This document shows, in pieces, positions 34,826-42,553 of a stretch of DNA of 64,000 nucleotides; position 1 is the stretch's first letter; each line of letters starts with the position of its first letter. A program made the translations under genes and the position numbers. Under the pieces are notes generated by a model. That model made no database searches, was not told where the DNA came from, and saw only the letters and a list, made by a program, of their open reading frames with translations. Source of the DNA: Marinirhabdus sp050859505 (GTDB lineage Bacteria; Bacteroidota; Bacteroidia; Flavobacteriales; Flavobacteriaceae); contig NZ_CP193934.1 in the NCBI RefSeq assembly GCF_050859505.1, positions 2,480,001 to 2,544,000 on the forward strand. Direction: 5' to 3'.

Positions 34826-35574
34826 TAAAATTCTTTCGTAAAATCCGACAGCGATTAGTAGTTGAAAATAAACCTGCCTTGCCGGCAGGCAGGTTCAGTA
34901 AGTACTTCCTCTATGCCATTGGCGAAATAGTGCTCGTGGTGATTGGAATATTGATTGCGTTGCAACTCAATACCTGGAATGAACAATAAAAGAAGCAACA
35001 CCTTAAAAACGAATACCTGATTTCATTAGAAAATGATTATAGAAAAGACACCATACAATTAAATGATAGAATTAAGCAGAATAAAAAAAGACAAGAAGTT
35101 TTAAGGCAATTATTTGATGAAATAGTAAACACCTCTTTTACTTCAACAGATGAGTTCATATCATTATTCAGTAACGAATTTGGGAATGGAATAAGGGTTG
35201 TTAACACCTATAATACCAATAGCTTTAGTTTACTCATCTCTAGCGGAAACATAGATTTGCTACCTAAAAAACTTCGAGAAGCCATTATGGAACTTAACAG
35301 ACTTCAGGTTTTTGAAAATGAAATTACAAGGGGTAACAGAGAATATTTTTTGGGTTTTATGTCGAATTATTTCCTTAAGTACCCGACAAAAACCACTAAT
35401 ACATCTCTTAATAAACTTTTATGGAAAGGAATAGAAACTACTGAACAACCAAAGAATTTAATGGCGTATTTAGATCAAGAAAGTTATACAATAGGCAGAT
35501 ATTTAGAACTTAGCGAAGACGTCTTGCTGCAAACCGAAGTTGTGTTAGAACTGTTAGACGACATTGAGAAGTAG
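34822..35574 (+). pseudogene. DUF6090-type gene with a nonsense codon and a palindrome insertion
   Basis: The frame from ATG 34822 to the stop at 35574 is 251 codons long and is interrupted by a single TAA at 34987-34989, right after the NTWNEQ signature. The rest (QHLKNEYLISLENDYRKD... FSLLISSGNIDLLPKKLREA...) is intact and contains the family's central motif. Codons 18-24 are a 21-bp palindromic insert (34873-34893, PALPAGR) that keeps the frame within the otherwise constant ENKFSKY sequence. With one stop only, inactivation is recent; a sequencing error or readthrough cannot be excluded. Confidence 0.8.
34873..34893. repeat. GC-rich short palindrome inserted in frame
   Basis: A 21-bp near-palindrome (arms CCTGCC / GGCAGG around a CCGG centre) interrupts the conserved 5' end of a DUF6090 gene between the codons for ENK and FSKY. 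Similar GC-rich palindromes are widespread short repeats in flavobacterial genomes. Its length is a multiple of three. Confidence 0.7.
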
Positions 35575-35660
35575 TAACCGCACATAAGCTAAGCATAAGA
35601 ACTAATATGAACTTTTAATAAAATAAAAAGAACGAAACTTGGCAACGTTTGTACTTCAAT

Positions 35661-35707
35661 ATCACACAAAGATGTGATTTGGCGTGTGCTTTATTAGGTT
35701 AACTTTA
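35661..35707 (+). promoter_or_regulatory. Palindromic operator copy 4 with promoter
   Basis: ATCACACAAAGATGTGAT (35661-35678) overlaps TTTG (35678-35681), followed after 18 bp by TAACTTTA (35700-35707), a near-consensus Bacteroidetes promoter. The response regulator ATG is at 35732. The position next to the -33 box suits an activator site, possibly autoregulatory. Confidence 0.65.
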
Positions 35708-35731
35708 TAAACTATCAATAGCGTACCCTAC

Positions 35732-36364
35732 ATGAACCCCATTCGCTTAGCAATCATAGAAGATGAAGTATTGATTCAGGAAAGCTTAAAAGCCTTTTTT
35801 GATTCGGTAGCGCATATGGAATGCTTAACGGTTGCCGCCAGCGTGGAAGATTTCTTGAAACAGATTCCTGCTATGGAAATGCTTCCGGATGTATTGTTAT
35901 TGGATATTAACTTAGTAGGAATGACAGGCATTGAAGGCATCCCATTATTGTTAGATGAAATGCCAGCAGTAGACATTATTATGCTCACTACCTTTGAGGA
36001 TAATGACAGCATCTTTAAAGCGCTCTGTGCAGGAGCCTGTTCCTATTTGTCTAAAAAAACACCTTTAAAGAAAATACAGGAGGCCGTTGAGGTAGTCCAA
36101 GATGGCGGATCGTATATGTCGCCTTCTATTGCACGAAAGATTGTTAATCACTACGCGCCAAAATCATCAAAACAAAGTCTGTTATCTCCCCGTGAAAACG
36201 ACGTCGTTAAGGGCATTGTAGCCGGAAAAAGCTATAAAATGATTGCAGACGACCTCTTCGTCTCTATCAACACTGTCCGCACGCATATTAAGAACATCTA
36301 CAAAACGCTGGGCATTAATAGTAAGGCAGAGTTGATTAAGAAGAGTTACGATAATAAGCTGTAA
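35732..36364 (+). CDS. NarL/FixJ-type response regulator
   Basis: A 210-residue protein. The receiver domain has the acidic pair Glu10/Asp11, phospho-acceptor Asp58 (VLLLDINL), Thr near 86 (LTTFED) and Lys in LSKKTPLK. The LuxR-type helix-turn-helix follows (LSPRENDVVKGIVAGKSYKMIADDLFVSINTVRTHIKNIYKTLGI). No kinase gene is adjacent. The HisKA_3 sensor kinase at 10256, which belongs to the class that usually pairs with NarL-type regulators, shares the promoter palindrome with this gene and is its best candidate partner. Confidence 0.9.
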   Translation: MNPIRLAIIEDEVLIQESLKAFFDSVAHMECLTVAASVEDFLKQIPAMEMLPDVLLLDINLVGMTGIEGIPLLLDEMPAVDIIMLTTFEDNDSIFKALCAGACSYLSKKTPLKKIQEAVEVVQDGGSYMSPSIARKIVNHYAPKSSKQSLLSPRENDVVKGIVAGKSYKMIADDLFVSINTVRTHIKNIYKTLGINSKAELIKKSYDNKL

Positions 36365-36819
36365 TCCCCCTTCCGAATTTCGGATTAGACATTCTTAGTA
36401 ATCATTTAAATTTTGTTCCGAAATTCACCCCGTAAAAAAGACGGGGCAGGCTCTTCCCCCAAATCACGGAATAAAATTCTTAGAAAAATGAAAAATGGGT
36501 AGCCGCTGGGGGAAGGAACTATATATTGGATATTTGTTTGAAAAATTAGTCTATATCAGATAAGTTTCGCCATTTCAATTTTATTTTTGTTTTAGTAAAT
36601 TGGATTTTCCACTCCAAACCAATCTACAACTAACACATAATAATTAACTCAATTACTAAGTCACTCAATCAACTTAATGCCACACTTTGGAATTTGGTAT
36701 TTGTTTTTTGAGATTTTCGCTATGCGGTCTGTCACCTTGTCAGTATCTCTCCCTTGGCACATTCCTTGACTTATAGAAGGCGTAGTAAAAATTCAAATTA
36801 AAAATATAAAATAAATAAT
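36365..36819. other. Hairpin-rich intergenic region before dnaK
   Basis: This 455-bp gap holds a palindrome TCCGAATTTCGGA at about 36372-36384, a hairpin CCCCGT-N7-ACGGGG at about 36428-36446, and a pair of long-range complementary stretches (CTTCCCCC near 36453 and GGGGGAAG near 36508). None is followed by a T-run, so termination is not evident. A small structured RNA is possible but I recognise no known family. A sigma-54-like promoter lies at 36754. Confidence 0.45.
36754..36769 (+). promoter_or_regulatory. Sigma-54-like -24/-12 promoter upstream of dnaK
   Basis: TTGGCACATTCCTTGA has the -24 motif TTGGCAC exactly and TTGA four bases after the following A, one base off the TTGC -12 motif, with correct spacing. 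It lies 51 bp before the dnaK ATG. There is no CIRCE element. The single mismatch at the -12 GC keeps confidence low. Confidence 0.4.
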
Positions 36820-38742
36820 ATGAGTAAAATAATTGGAATCGACTTAGGGACCACTAACTCTTGCGTTTCGGTAATGGAAGGTAGCGAGCCAACGGTAATC
36901 CCTAATGCCGAAGGAAAAAGAACAACTCCCTCTGTGATTGCATTTGTAGAAGGAGGCGAAATTAAAGTGGGAGACCCTGCAAAACGTCAAGCGGTAACCA
37001 ACCCAACAAAAACGGTTGCCTCTATCAAGCGTTTTATGGGAAATAAGTTTTCTGAAAGTAAAAACGAAGCAGAACGCGCAGCCTACAAAGTAGTAAAAGG
37101 TGATAACGATACGCCACGTGTAGATATCGATGGTCGTTTGTATACACCACAGGAATTAAGTGCCATGATTCTTCAGAAAATGAAGAAAACTGCTGAAGAT
37201 TACCTGGGACAAGACGTAACCCGTGCGGTAATTACCGTACCGGCTTATTTTAACGATAGCCAGCGTCAAGCCACTAAGGAAGCAGGTGAAATTGCAGGAT
37301 TAACAGTAGAACGTATTATCAATGAGCCTACAGCGGCTGCATTGGCATACGGATTAGATAAAAAGAGTACCGACCAGAAAATAGTAGTATTTGACTTTGG
37401 TGGAGGTACGCATGACGTTTCTATCCTTGAATTAGGAGATGGCGTTTTTGAAGTATTATCAACCGATGGGGATACACACTTAGGTGGTGACGATGTGGAC
37501 CAGAAAATTATCAACTGGTTGGCAGATGAGTTTAAAGCTGCGGAAGATATGGATCTTCGTAAAGACCCAATGGCGCTACAACGTTTGAAGGAAGCTGCTG
37601 AAAAAGCAAAAATCGAATTATCATCTTCTGCACAAACTGAAATCAACTTACCATACGTAACGGCTACCGCTAGCGGACCAAAACACTTGGTAAAAACGTT
37701 AACACGTGCTAAGTTTGAGCAATTGATTGACGATTTAGTAAAAAGAACGATCGAGCCTTGTAAGACTGCAATGAAAGCTGCAGGATTAACAAACAGCGAT
37801 ATTGATGAGGTAATTTTAGTAGGTGGATCTACACGTATTCCTGCAGTTCAGGAAGCAGTAGAGAAGTTCTTCGGAAAAGCGCCTTCTAAAGGAGTAAACC
37901 CGGATGAGGTGGTTGCCGTAGGTGCTGCTATCCAAGGTGGGGTATTAACTGGAGATGTAAAAGATGTATTGTTACTAGATGTAACACCACTTTCTTTAGG
38001 TATTGAAACAATGGGTAGCGTAATGACGAAGCTTATTGAATCAAATACCACAATTCCTACTAAGAAAAGTCAGGTATTCTCAACAGCGGCCGACAATCAG
38101 CCATCTGTAGAGATTCACGTATTGCAAGGAGAGCGCCCTATGGCGAACGACAACAAGACAATTGGTCGTTTTCACCTGGACGGAATTCCACCATCGCAAC
38201 GTGGTGTACCGCAAATTGAGGTAATTTTCGATATTGATGCCAACGGTATCATTAAAGTAAGTGCCGAAGATAAAGCGACAGGGAAGAAGCAGGATATTAG
38301 AATTGAAGCATCTTCTGGATTAACAGAAGATGAAATCAAGAAAATGAAGCAAGAAGCGGAAGCGAATGCTGAATCTGATAAGAAATTAAAAGAAACTGCA
38401 GATAAGATCAACGAAGCAGACGGAATGATTTTCCAAACAGAGAAGTTGCTGAAAGAATCTGGAGATAAATTATCGGAAGATAACAAAACCAAGATCGAAG
38501 GTGCTTTAGAAGAGTTGAAGAAAGCCTACGAAACAAGAGACGTAGCGACTATTCAACCAGCGTTGGAGAATATCAACGAAATCTGGAAGACCGCAAGTGA
38601 AGAAATCTACAAAGCACAAGCCGAAGGACAGCAAGGCAACCCAGCCGAAGGCGGGGAACCAACTGGCGACGCAGGTGACACTACCGAAGGAGCAAATGAA
38701 AGCGCCGATGTGGAAGATGTGGATTTTGAAGAGGTGAAGTAA
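36820..38742 (+). CDS. dnaK: Molecular chaperone DnaK (Hsp70)
   Basis: 640 residues, the normal full length. All Hsp70 signatures are present: [15 protein letters not shown] at the N-terminus, [14 protein letters not shown], and [14 protein letters not shown]. The substrate-binding domain follows ([13 protein letters not shown]; substrate-cleft [11 protein letters not shown]) and the C-terminal tail ends [11 protein letters not shown]. In the second signature Thr is followed by His (GGGTHDVS) where most DnaK have Phe. The protein folds and protects cytoplasmic proteins in an ATP cycle with DnaJ and GrpE, which are not in the window. The 3' end is duplicated at 42117. Confidence 0.97.
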   Translation: MSKIIGIDLGTTNSCVSVMEGSEPTVIPNAEGKRTTPSVIAFVEGGEIKVGDPAKRQAVTNPTKTVASIKRFMGNKFSESKNEAERAAYKVVKGDNDTPRVDIDGRLYTPQELSAMILQKMKKTAEDYLGQDVTRAVITVPAYFNDSQRQATKEAGEIAGLTVERIINEPTAAALAYGLDKKSTDQKIVVFDFGGGTHDVSILELGDGVFEVLSTDGDTHLGGDDVDQKIINWLADEFKAAEDMDLRKDPMALQRLKEAAEKAKIELSSSAQTEINLPYVTATASGPKHLVKTLTRAKFEQLIDDLVKRTIEPCKTAMKAAGLTNSDIDEVILVGGSTRIPAVQEAVEKFFGKAPSKGVNPDEVVAVGAAIQGGVLTGDVKDVLLLDVTPLSLGIETMGSVMTKLIESNTTIPTKKSQVFSTAADNQPSVEIHVLQGERPMANDNKTIGRFHLDGIPPSQRGVPQIEVIFDIDANGIIKVSAEDKATGKKQDIRIEASSGLTEDEIKKMKQEAEANAESDKKLKETADKINEADGMIFQTEKLLKESGDKLSEDNKTKIEGALEELKKAYETRDVATIQPALENINEIWKTASEEIYKAQAEGQQGNPAEGGEPTGDAGDTTEGANESADVEDVDFEEVK

Positions 38743-38838
38743 GCAGAGAACCAAAATGACTTTTTGCCGTTTTGTGTGAATCGCTTATCCCGACGCAGGT
38801 CGGGATCTTTAACCCGAAATCACAAATTATATTATATA

Positions 38839-38868
38839 ATCCCAACTGTAGCAGGTTGGGATTTTTTT
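38839..38868 (+). terminator. dnaK terminator
   Basis: AATCCCAAC, an 8-base loop, GTTGGGATT and a run of seven T form a strong intrinsic terminator 97 bp after the dnaK stop codon. Confidence 0.85.
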
Positions 38869-38956
38869 ATGCAAGCGCCCGTGCGCAGCAAGAATCGTAG
38901 TTTTATTCATCCCGCTGCATAGCGGGATCTCACCAAAATCACAAATTATATTATAA

Positions 38957-38987
38957 AATCCCAACTGTAACAGGTTGGGATTTTTTC
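38957..38987. terminator. Second terminator hairpin, convergent genes
   Basis: A near copy of the first terminator (AATCCCAAC ... GTTGGGATT with six T). It lies 67 bp from the end of the minus-strand gene at 39054 and could serve both directions. Confidence 0.75.
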
Positions 38988-39053
38988 TTTATATGTAGAT
39001 GTATTACTCAATTTTTTTTATTTACAGATTAGAAACATTGAAAATAAGCCACA

Positions 39054-41981
39054 TTATTTTTTTATAAGTTTGTGAACGTGGGATTTTTTTTCAATATCTA
39101 TTAGCTGAACAAAATAAATTCCATCTTTAAATGTTGAAATATTTATTTGTGTTTCAAAATCTTCATTAAATACTATTCTACCAAAAATATCGTAAATTAG
39201 TATACGCTCATAATTACTTGAAGTAACCACTTGAAATAATCCATTGGTAGGATTAGGAATTATAGATAAAGAAAGCGAAGCTTGTTCTTTAATTCCCAGT
39301 ACAGAATCTACTACTGTAACTGTAGCTATTTTTGATGCTGAGTTATTTTCGTTATCTACACCTGTTAAATTTACTGTGTAAATACCTGGATCAGAAAATG
39401 TGTCTATATCTAAGTCTAACGAAACAATTCCACAATTGTCCTCACTTCCACTATTAACATCTTCGGGAATAATAGTAATAGTGTTTTCACCTTCTAGATC
39501 TATAGTTATGTTTTGTGTATTAATTTCTGGAGCAAGGTAATCTACCACGGTTACGGTTACTGTAACAGATGCAGAATTGTTTGATAAATCTGTAGCTGTA
39601 AAAATCACATCGTTATCCCCTATAGTTGAGCAATTAAATGAATAAGTGCTCAATTCAAATTCTATAAGGTTTGTTGGGGTAAAATTGTCTGTGGTTCCAT
39701 TATCTATATCAGTAGTTGTAATTGTAGCTATTCCATTTTCATTGAGTTCAACTGTAATATCTTGAGTAATAATATTAGGGGGATCATTATCTATAATATT
39801 GTTTACAACGACTTGAAGTTCTTTATAGGATGAAGAACCAAATTCATTTATATATCTTGCACGTAGTGTGTGGGTACCAGGTTCTGTCCATTGTACATTT
39901 GCTCTATAAGATTCGGTGGCGGGGTTTAATACTAAGTTACCTCCAGATAAAAGACTCCACTCAAGAGTCGCAGCAGTGTTAGGGGGTACAATATAGCCTG
40001 TCGTTGTTCCAAGGTCGGTAAGAAAAGGTCCGGATAGAAAATCTGGGATTTCGGGAGTATATAGTTCAACGCAATTAAGAAATTCAAAATCATAAAATAT
40101 AAAAGTCTCGTCGTCAACTATATATATGGGCGGGTTGTTGGTGTTAGTCCCACCAGCTGTATTTTTTAATGTTATAAAATTTTGACCATTATCTTGTGTA
40201 AGTTTTACATATCCCGTTGTTGTTTTCATTAAAAATGAAGTTGAATTAACATTGGTTAACATTACAACTTCATCAACCAATTCAATATTAGAAAAAATAT
40301 TGGTGCTTACGTTATATTGGTAAATTGTATTTCCCGGAAATCTAGGAGCAACTATAATTCTTTCTGGGTCTGAAAAATCAAAAGAATCTTCAAAATCATA
40401 TATTTCAGAAGTTAAAGTAAATAGCTCAACCCAAGTAACTCCACCATCTGTTGTTCTATAGATTATTGGTTGATCATTATTGTTTCTTCCATAAATATAG
40501 CCTTCAGTTATTGAGTTGAAATGAGATTTAAAAATGCTAAGTCCAGGTGGTGGTGTTAGTGAAGTCCAGGTTTGCCCAAGATCTGTGCTGTGTTTTAAAA
40601 TAGTAGCAATTTGATAAAAAATATCATTTTGTGATACTTGCTGCCATCTATAAAAATTTGAAACCTCTGTACCTGAAAGAATAGGGCCGTCAATCCAAGT
40701 TTCACCACCATCGAAAGATTGTGATACAATGGCCGTAGATGCTGAAGCAGGATCTTCATAATGAAATTGGCTTATATAATTATCTTCTGCATATAGTACA
40801 CCACCATTGGTATTGAAAGTTTTGGTAACTTTCCAAGAAGTACCGTTATCTTCAGAAACAATTACGTGGGATTTTGAATCTCCAGAGATTATTGCGACTG
40901 CACTGAGAACAAAAGTATTTTCACTTACCTTATTCAAATAATTGTATCCATTACTGTTACCAGTATTTATTCCAGAGTTGTCCACTACTTGCCAGGTAAC
41001 ACCGCCGTTAGTAGTTTTATATATAAATTTACCACCTGTACCTAAAGCTTGATTTTTTCTACCAGAAATGTAGCCAATAGTATCGTTTAAGAAATCGATA
41101 CTTGTAATAAATCCATACTCTGGAATATCAAAAACTATTTCATTGGTTCCATCTAAATTAGCCGATCTTATCGATTGATTGTATAGGGTATAATAAATTT
41201 TTGTATCGGTTATTTCAAAGTTTGCGGAATTATCAGTAAATGTTAGTGGAGTCCAGGTTTCGCCCCCATCTAATGTTTTATGTACTTCATTGGTTCCCCA
41301 TAAAATTGTATACCCTTCGCTTTCATTTAAAAAATAAATTTTGGAAAGATTAATATCCTCTGATATTGCAGGGTCAATCTCCCATGTAATACCACCGTCT
41401 ATCGTAGTATAGATATCACCATTTACTGATAGAAATCCAACTGAGGCAGAGGTAAAATAAAGGTCAAATAGAGGGTTGAAACCTCCTAGAGATACAATAT
41501 TCGATGGTACTTCTTGCCACGTCAACCCGTTATCTAAAGAAGAGTAAAGAAAACGCTGCACATTATTATTTTCATCGTCATAGCGCCCAACCATATACCC
41601 AACACCATCAATAAATTGAACATCTACAACGTTCTCATTTCCTACAATAAGAGGAATATGAAACCAAGTTTCTCCTTGATTTATTGTGTAAAGTACCAAA
41701 CCTTTATCTCCAACAGCAATTGCTGAATTCTGATCAATAATTTCAATCTCAGAAATTACCTTGCTATAATTAGGTGCATTTACTTTTGTTATAGACCAAG
41801 AATCGCCTTGATTTTGAGTAGTAATAAGGTTATTTCGACCAACAGCCACAGCAGCATTTGCGTTCCATAAATCTATGTCTGTATAATAATTAGCCAAATT
41901 ATTCACGGTGTTTTGACTATTTAAATTAAGAGCAAATAGAAAACTGAAAAGACAAGAGAATAATTTAGTATTAAGCTTCAT
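39054..41981 (-). CDS. T9SS-sorted surface protein with BNR/Ycf48-like propeller and HYR domains
   Basis: About 975 residues from the ATG at 41981, which gives signal peptide MKLNTKLFSCLFSFLFALNLNS; an ATG 33 bases upstream is in frame. Residues about 30-560 contain many Asp-box/Ycf48-like repeats (DGGITWEID, DGGETWTPLTF, DNGTSWKVTKTF, DGGVTWVELF). Then come a PKD-like segment and two HYR-type repeats (ITVELNENGIATITTTDIDNG; ITIDLEGENTITIIPEDVNSG). The last 75 residues are a type A T9SS sorting domain (SIIPNPTNGLFQV ... LIKK), so it is secreted across the outer membrane. It lies inside a duplication of the dnaK 3' end. Confidence 0.88.
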   Translation of the reverse strand: MKLNTKLFSCLFSFLFALNLNSQNTVNNLANYYTDIDLWNANAAVAVGRNNLITTQNQGDSWSITKVNAPNYSKVISEIEIIDQNSAIAVGDKGLVLYTINQGETWFHIPLIVGNENVVDVQFIDGVGYMVGRYDDENNNVQRFLYSSLDNGLTWQEVPSNIVSLGGFNPLFDLYFTSASVGFLSVNGDIYTTIDGGITWEIDPAISEDINLSKIYFLNESEGYTILWGTNEVHKTLDGGETWTPLTFTDNSANFEITDTKIYYTLYNQSIRSANLDGTNEIVFDIPEYGFITSIDFLNDTIGYISGRKNQALGTGGKFIYKTTNGGVTWQVVDNSGINTGNSNGYNYLNKVSENTFVLSAVAIISGDSKSHVIVSEDNGTSWKVTKTFNTNGGVLYAEDNYISQFHYEDPASASTAIVSQSFDGGETWIDGPILSGTEVSNFYRWQQVSQNDIFYQIATILKHSTDLGQTWTSLTPPPGLSIFKSHFNSITEGYIYGRNNNDQPIIYRTTDGGVTWVELFTLTSEIYDFEDSFDFSDPERIIVAPRFPGNTIYQYNVSTNIFSNIELVDEVVMLTNVNSTSFLMKTTTGYVKLTQDNGQNFITLKNTAGGTNTNNPPIYIVDDETFIFYDFEFLNCVELYTPEIPDFLSGPFLTDLGTTTGYIVPPNTAATLEWSLLSGGNLVLNPATESYRANVQWTEPGTHTLRARYINEFGSSSYKELQVVVNNIIDNDPPNIITQDITVELNENGIATITTTDIDNGTTDNFTPTNLIEFELSTYSFNCSTIGDNDVIFTATDLSNNSASVTVTVTVVDYLAPEINTQNITIDLEGENTITIIPEDVNSGSEDNCGIVSLDLDIDTFSDPGIYTVNLTGVDNENNSASKIATVTVVDSVLGIKEQASLSLSIIPNPTNGLFQVVTSSNYERILIYDIFGRIVFNEDFETQINISTFKDGIYFVQLIDIEKKSHVHKLIKK

Positions 41982-42116
41982 TTGGGAAATTTTGATAGTT
42001 AATAAATTTAGCATTTAGTTTTTTTTTATATAAATTTTCAAAAATACAATTTCAAATGTGATTTCGAAATTTATATAAAAAATAAGAAAATTAGATTTGA
42101 AAGATCTCTTGAATAA

Positions 42117-42344
42117 TTGAAGAAAGCCTACGAAACAAGAGACGTAGCGACTATTCAACCAGCGTTGGAGAATATCAACGAAATCTGGAAGACCGCAAGT
42201 GAAGAAATCTACAAAGCACAAGCCGAAGGACAGCAAGGAGCTGGCGCCGAAGGTGCAGAACCAACTGGCGACGCAGGTGACACTACCGAAGAAGCAAATG
42301 AAAGCGCCGATGTGGAAGATGTAGATTTTGAAGAGGTGAAGTAA
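42117..42344 (+). pseudogene. Duplicated dnaK 3' end
   Basis: These 76 codons correspond to the last 76 codons of dnaK, with the C-terminal Gly/Ala-rich stretch slightly different (QQGAGAEGAEPTGDAG versus [16 protein letters not shown]) and no start codon of its own. The similarity continues through the downstream palindrome and terminator. It begins abruptly at 42117. It is not a functional gene unless translated from a chance upstream start. Confidence 0.9.
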
Positions 42345-42439
42345 GCAGAGAACCAAAACGACTTATTGCCGTTTTGTGTGAATCGCTTATCCCGACGCAG
42401 GTCGGGATCTTTAACCCGAAATCACAAATTATAGTAAAA

Positions 42440-42472
42440 AATCCCAACCTATAACCAGGTTGGGATTTTTTT
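42440..42472 (+). terminator. Terminator in the duplicated dnaK tail
   Basis: AATCCCAACCT, a short loop, AGGTTGGGATT and seven T. It is the third version of the dnaK terminator in the window, preceded by a copy of the same GC-rich palindrome (42389-42408). Confidence 0.8.
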
Positions 42473-42530
42473 GTTTTCAAATTTATAAAGTGGGTTAATA
42501 GGCTAAAACTCAACACTAAATTATTTTTTC

Positions 42531-42538
42531 TATCTTTA
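42531..42538 (+). promoter_or_regulatory. -7-like element of the sialidase-like gene
   Basis: TATCTTTA resembles TAnnTTTG and lies 24 bp upstream of the ATG at 42563 and 15 bp before 42554. No clear -33 TTTG is seen. Confidence 0.35.
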
Positions 42539-42553
42539 AGGGACTCTTGAGAT

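Larger units (their letters stand above)
38743..39053. other. Duplicated palindrome-terminator region after dnaK
   Basis: The 311-bp gap consists mainly of two similar units. Each has a GC-rich palindrome (38787-38806 and 38909-38928), the sequence ATCACAAATTATATTATA, and a terminator hairpin (38839-38868 and 38957-38987). The second terminator also faces the end of the convergent T9SS gene. Confidence 0.75.

Noticed and set aside
34987..34989. Programmed readthrough or recoding at the in-frame TAA
   Set aside because: No stimulatory structure or conserved context is visible. A simple nonsense mutation explains it; kept only as an alternative.
38515..42116. A canonical integrative element in dnaK
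   Set aside because: Direct repeats are present but there is no integrase, excisionase or mobility gene in the 3.6 kb, so it cannot be called an integrative element.
42117..42344. Separate 75-residue acidic protein gene
   Set aside because: It is identical in frame and nearly in sequence to the dnaK C-terminus and has no start codon in a sensible position.
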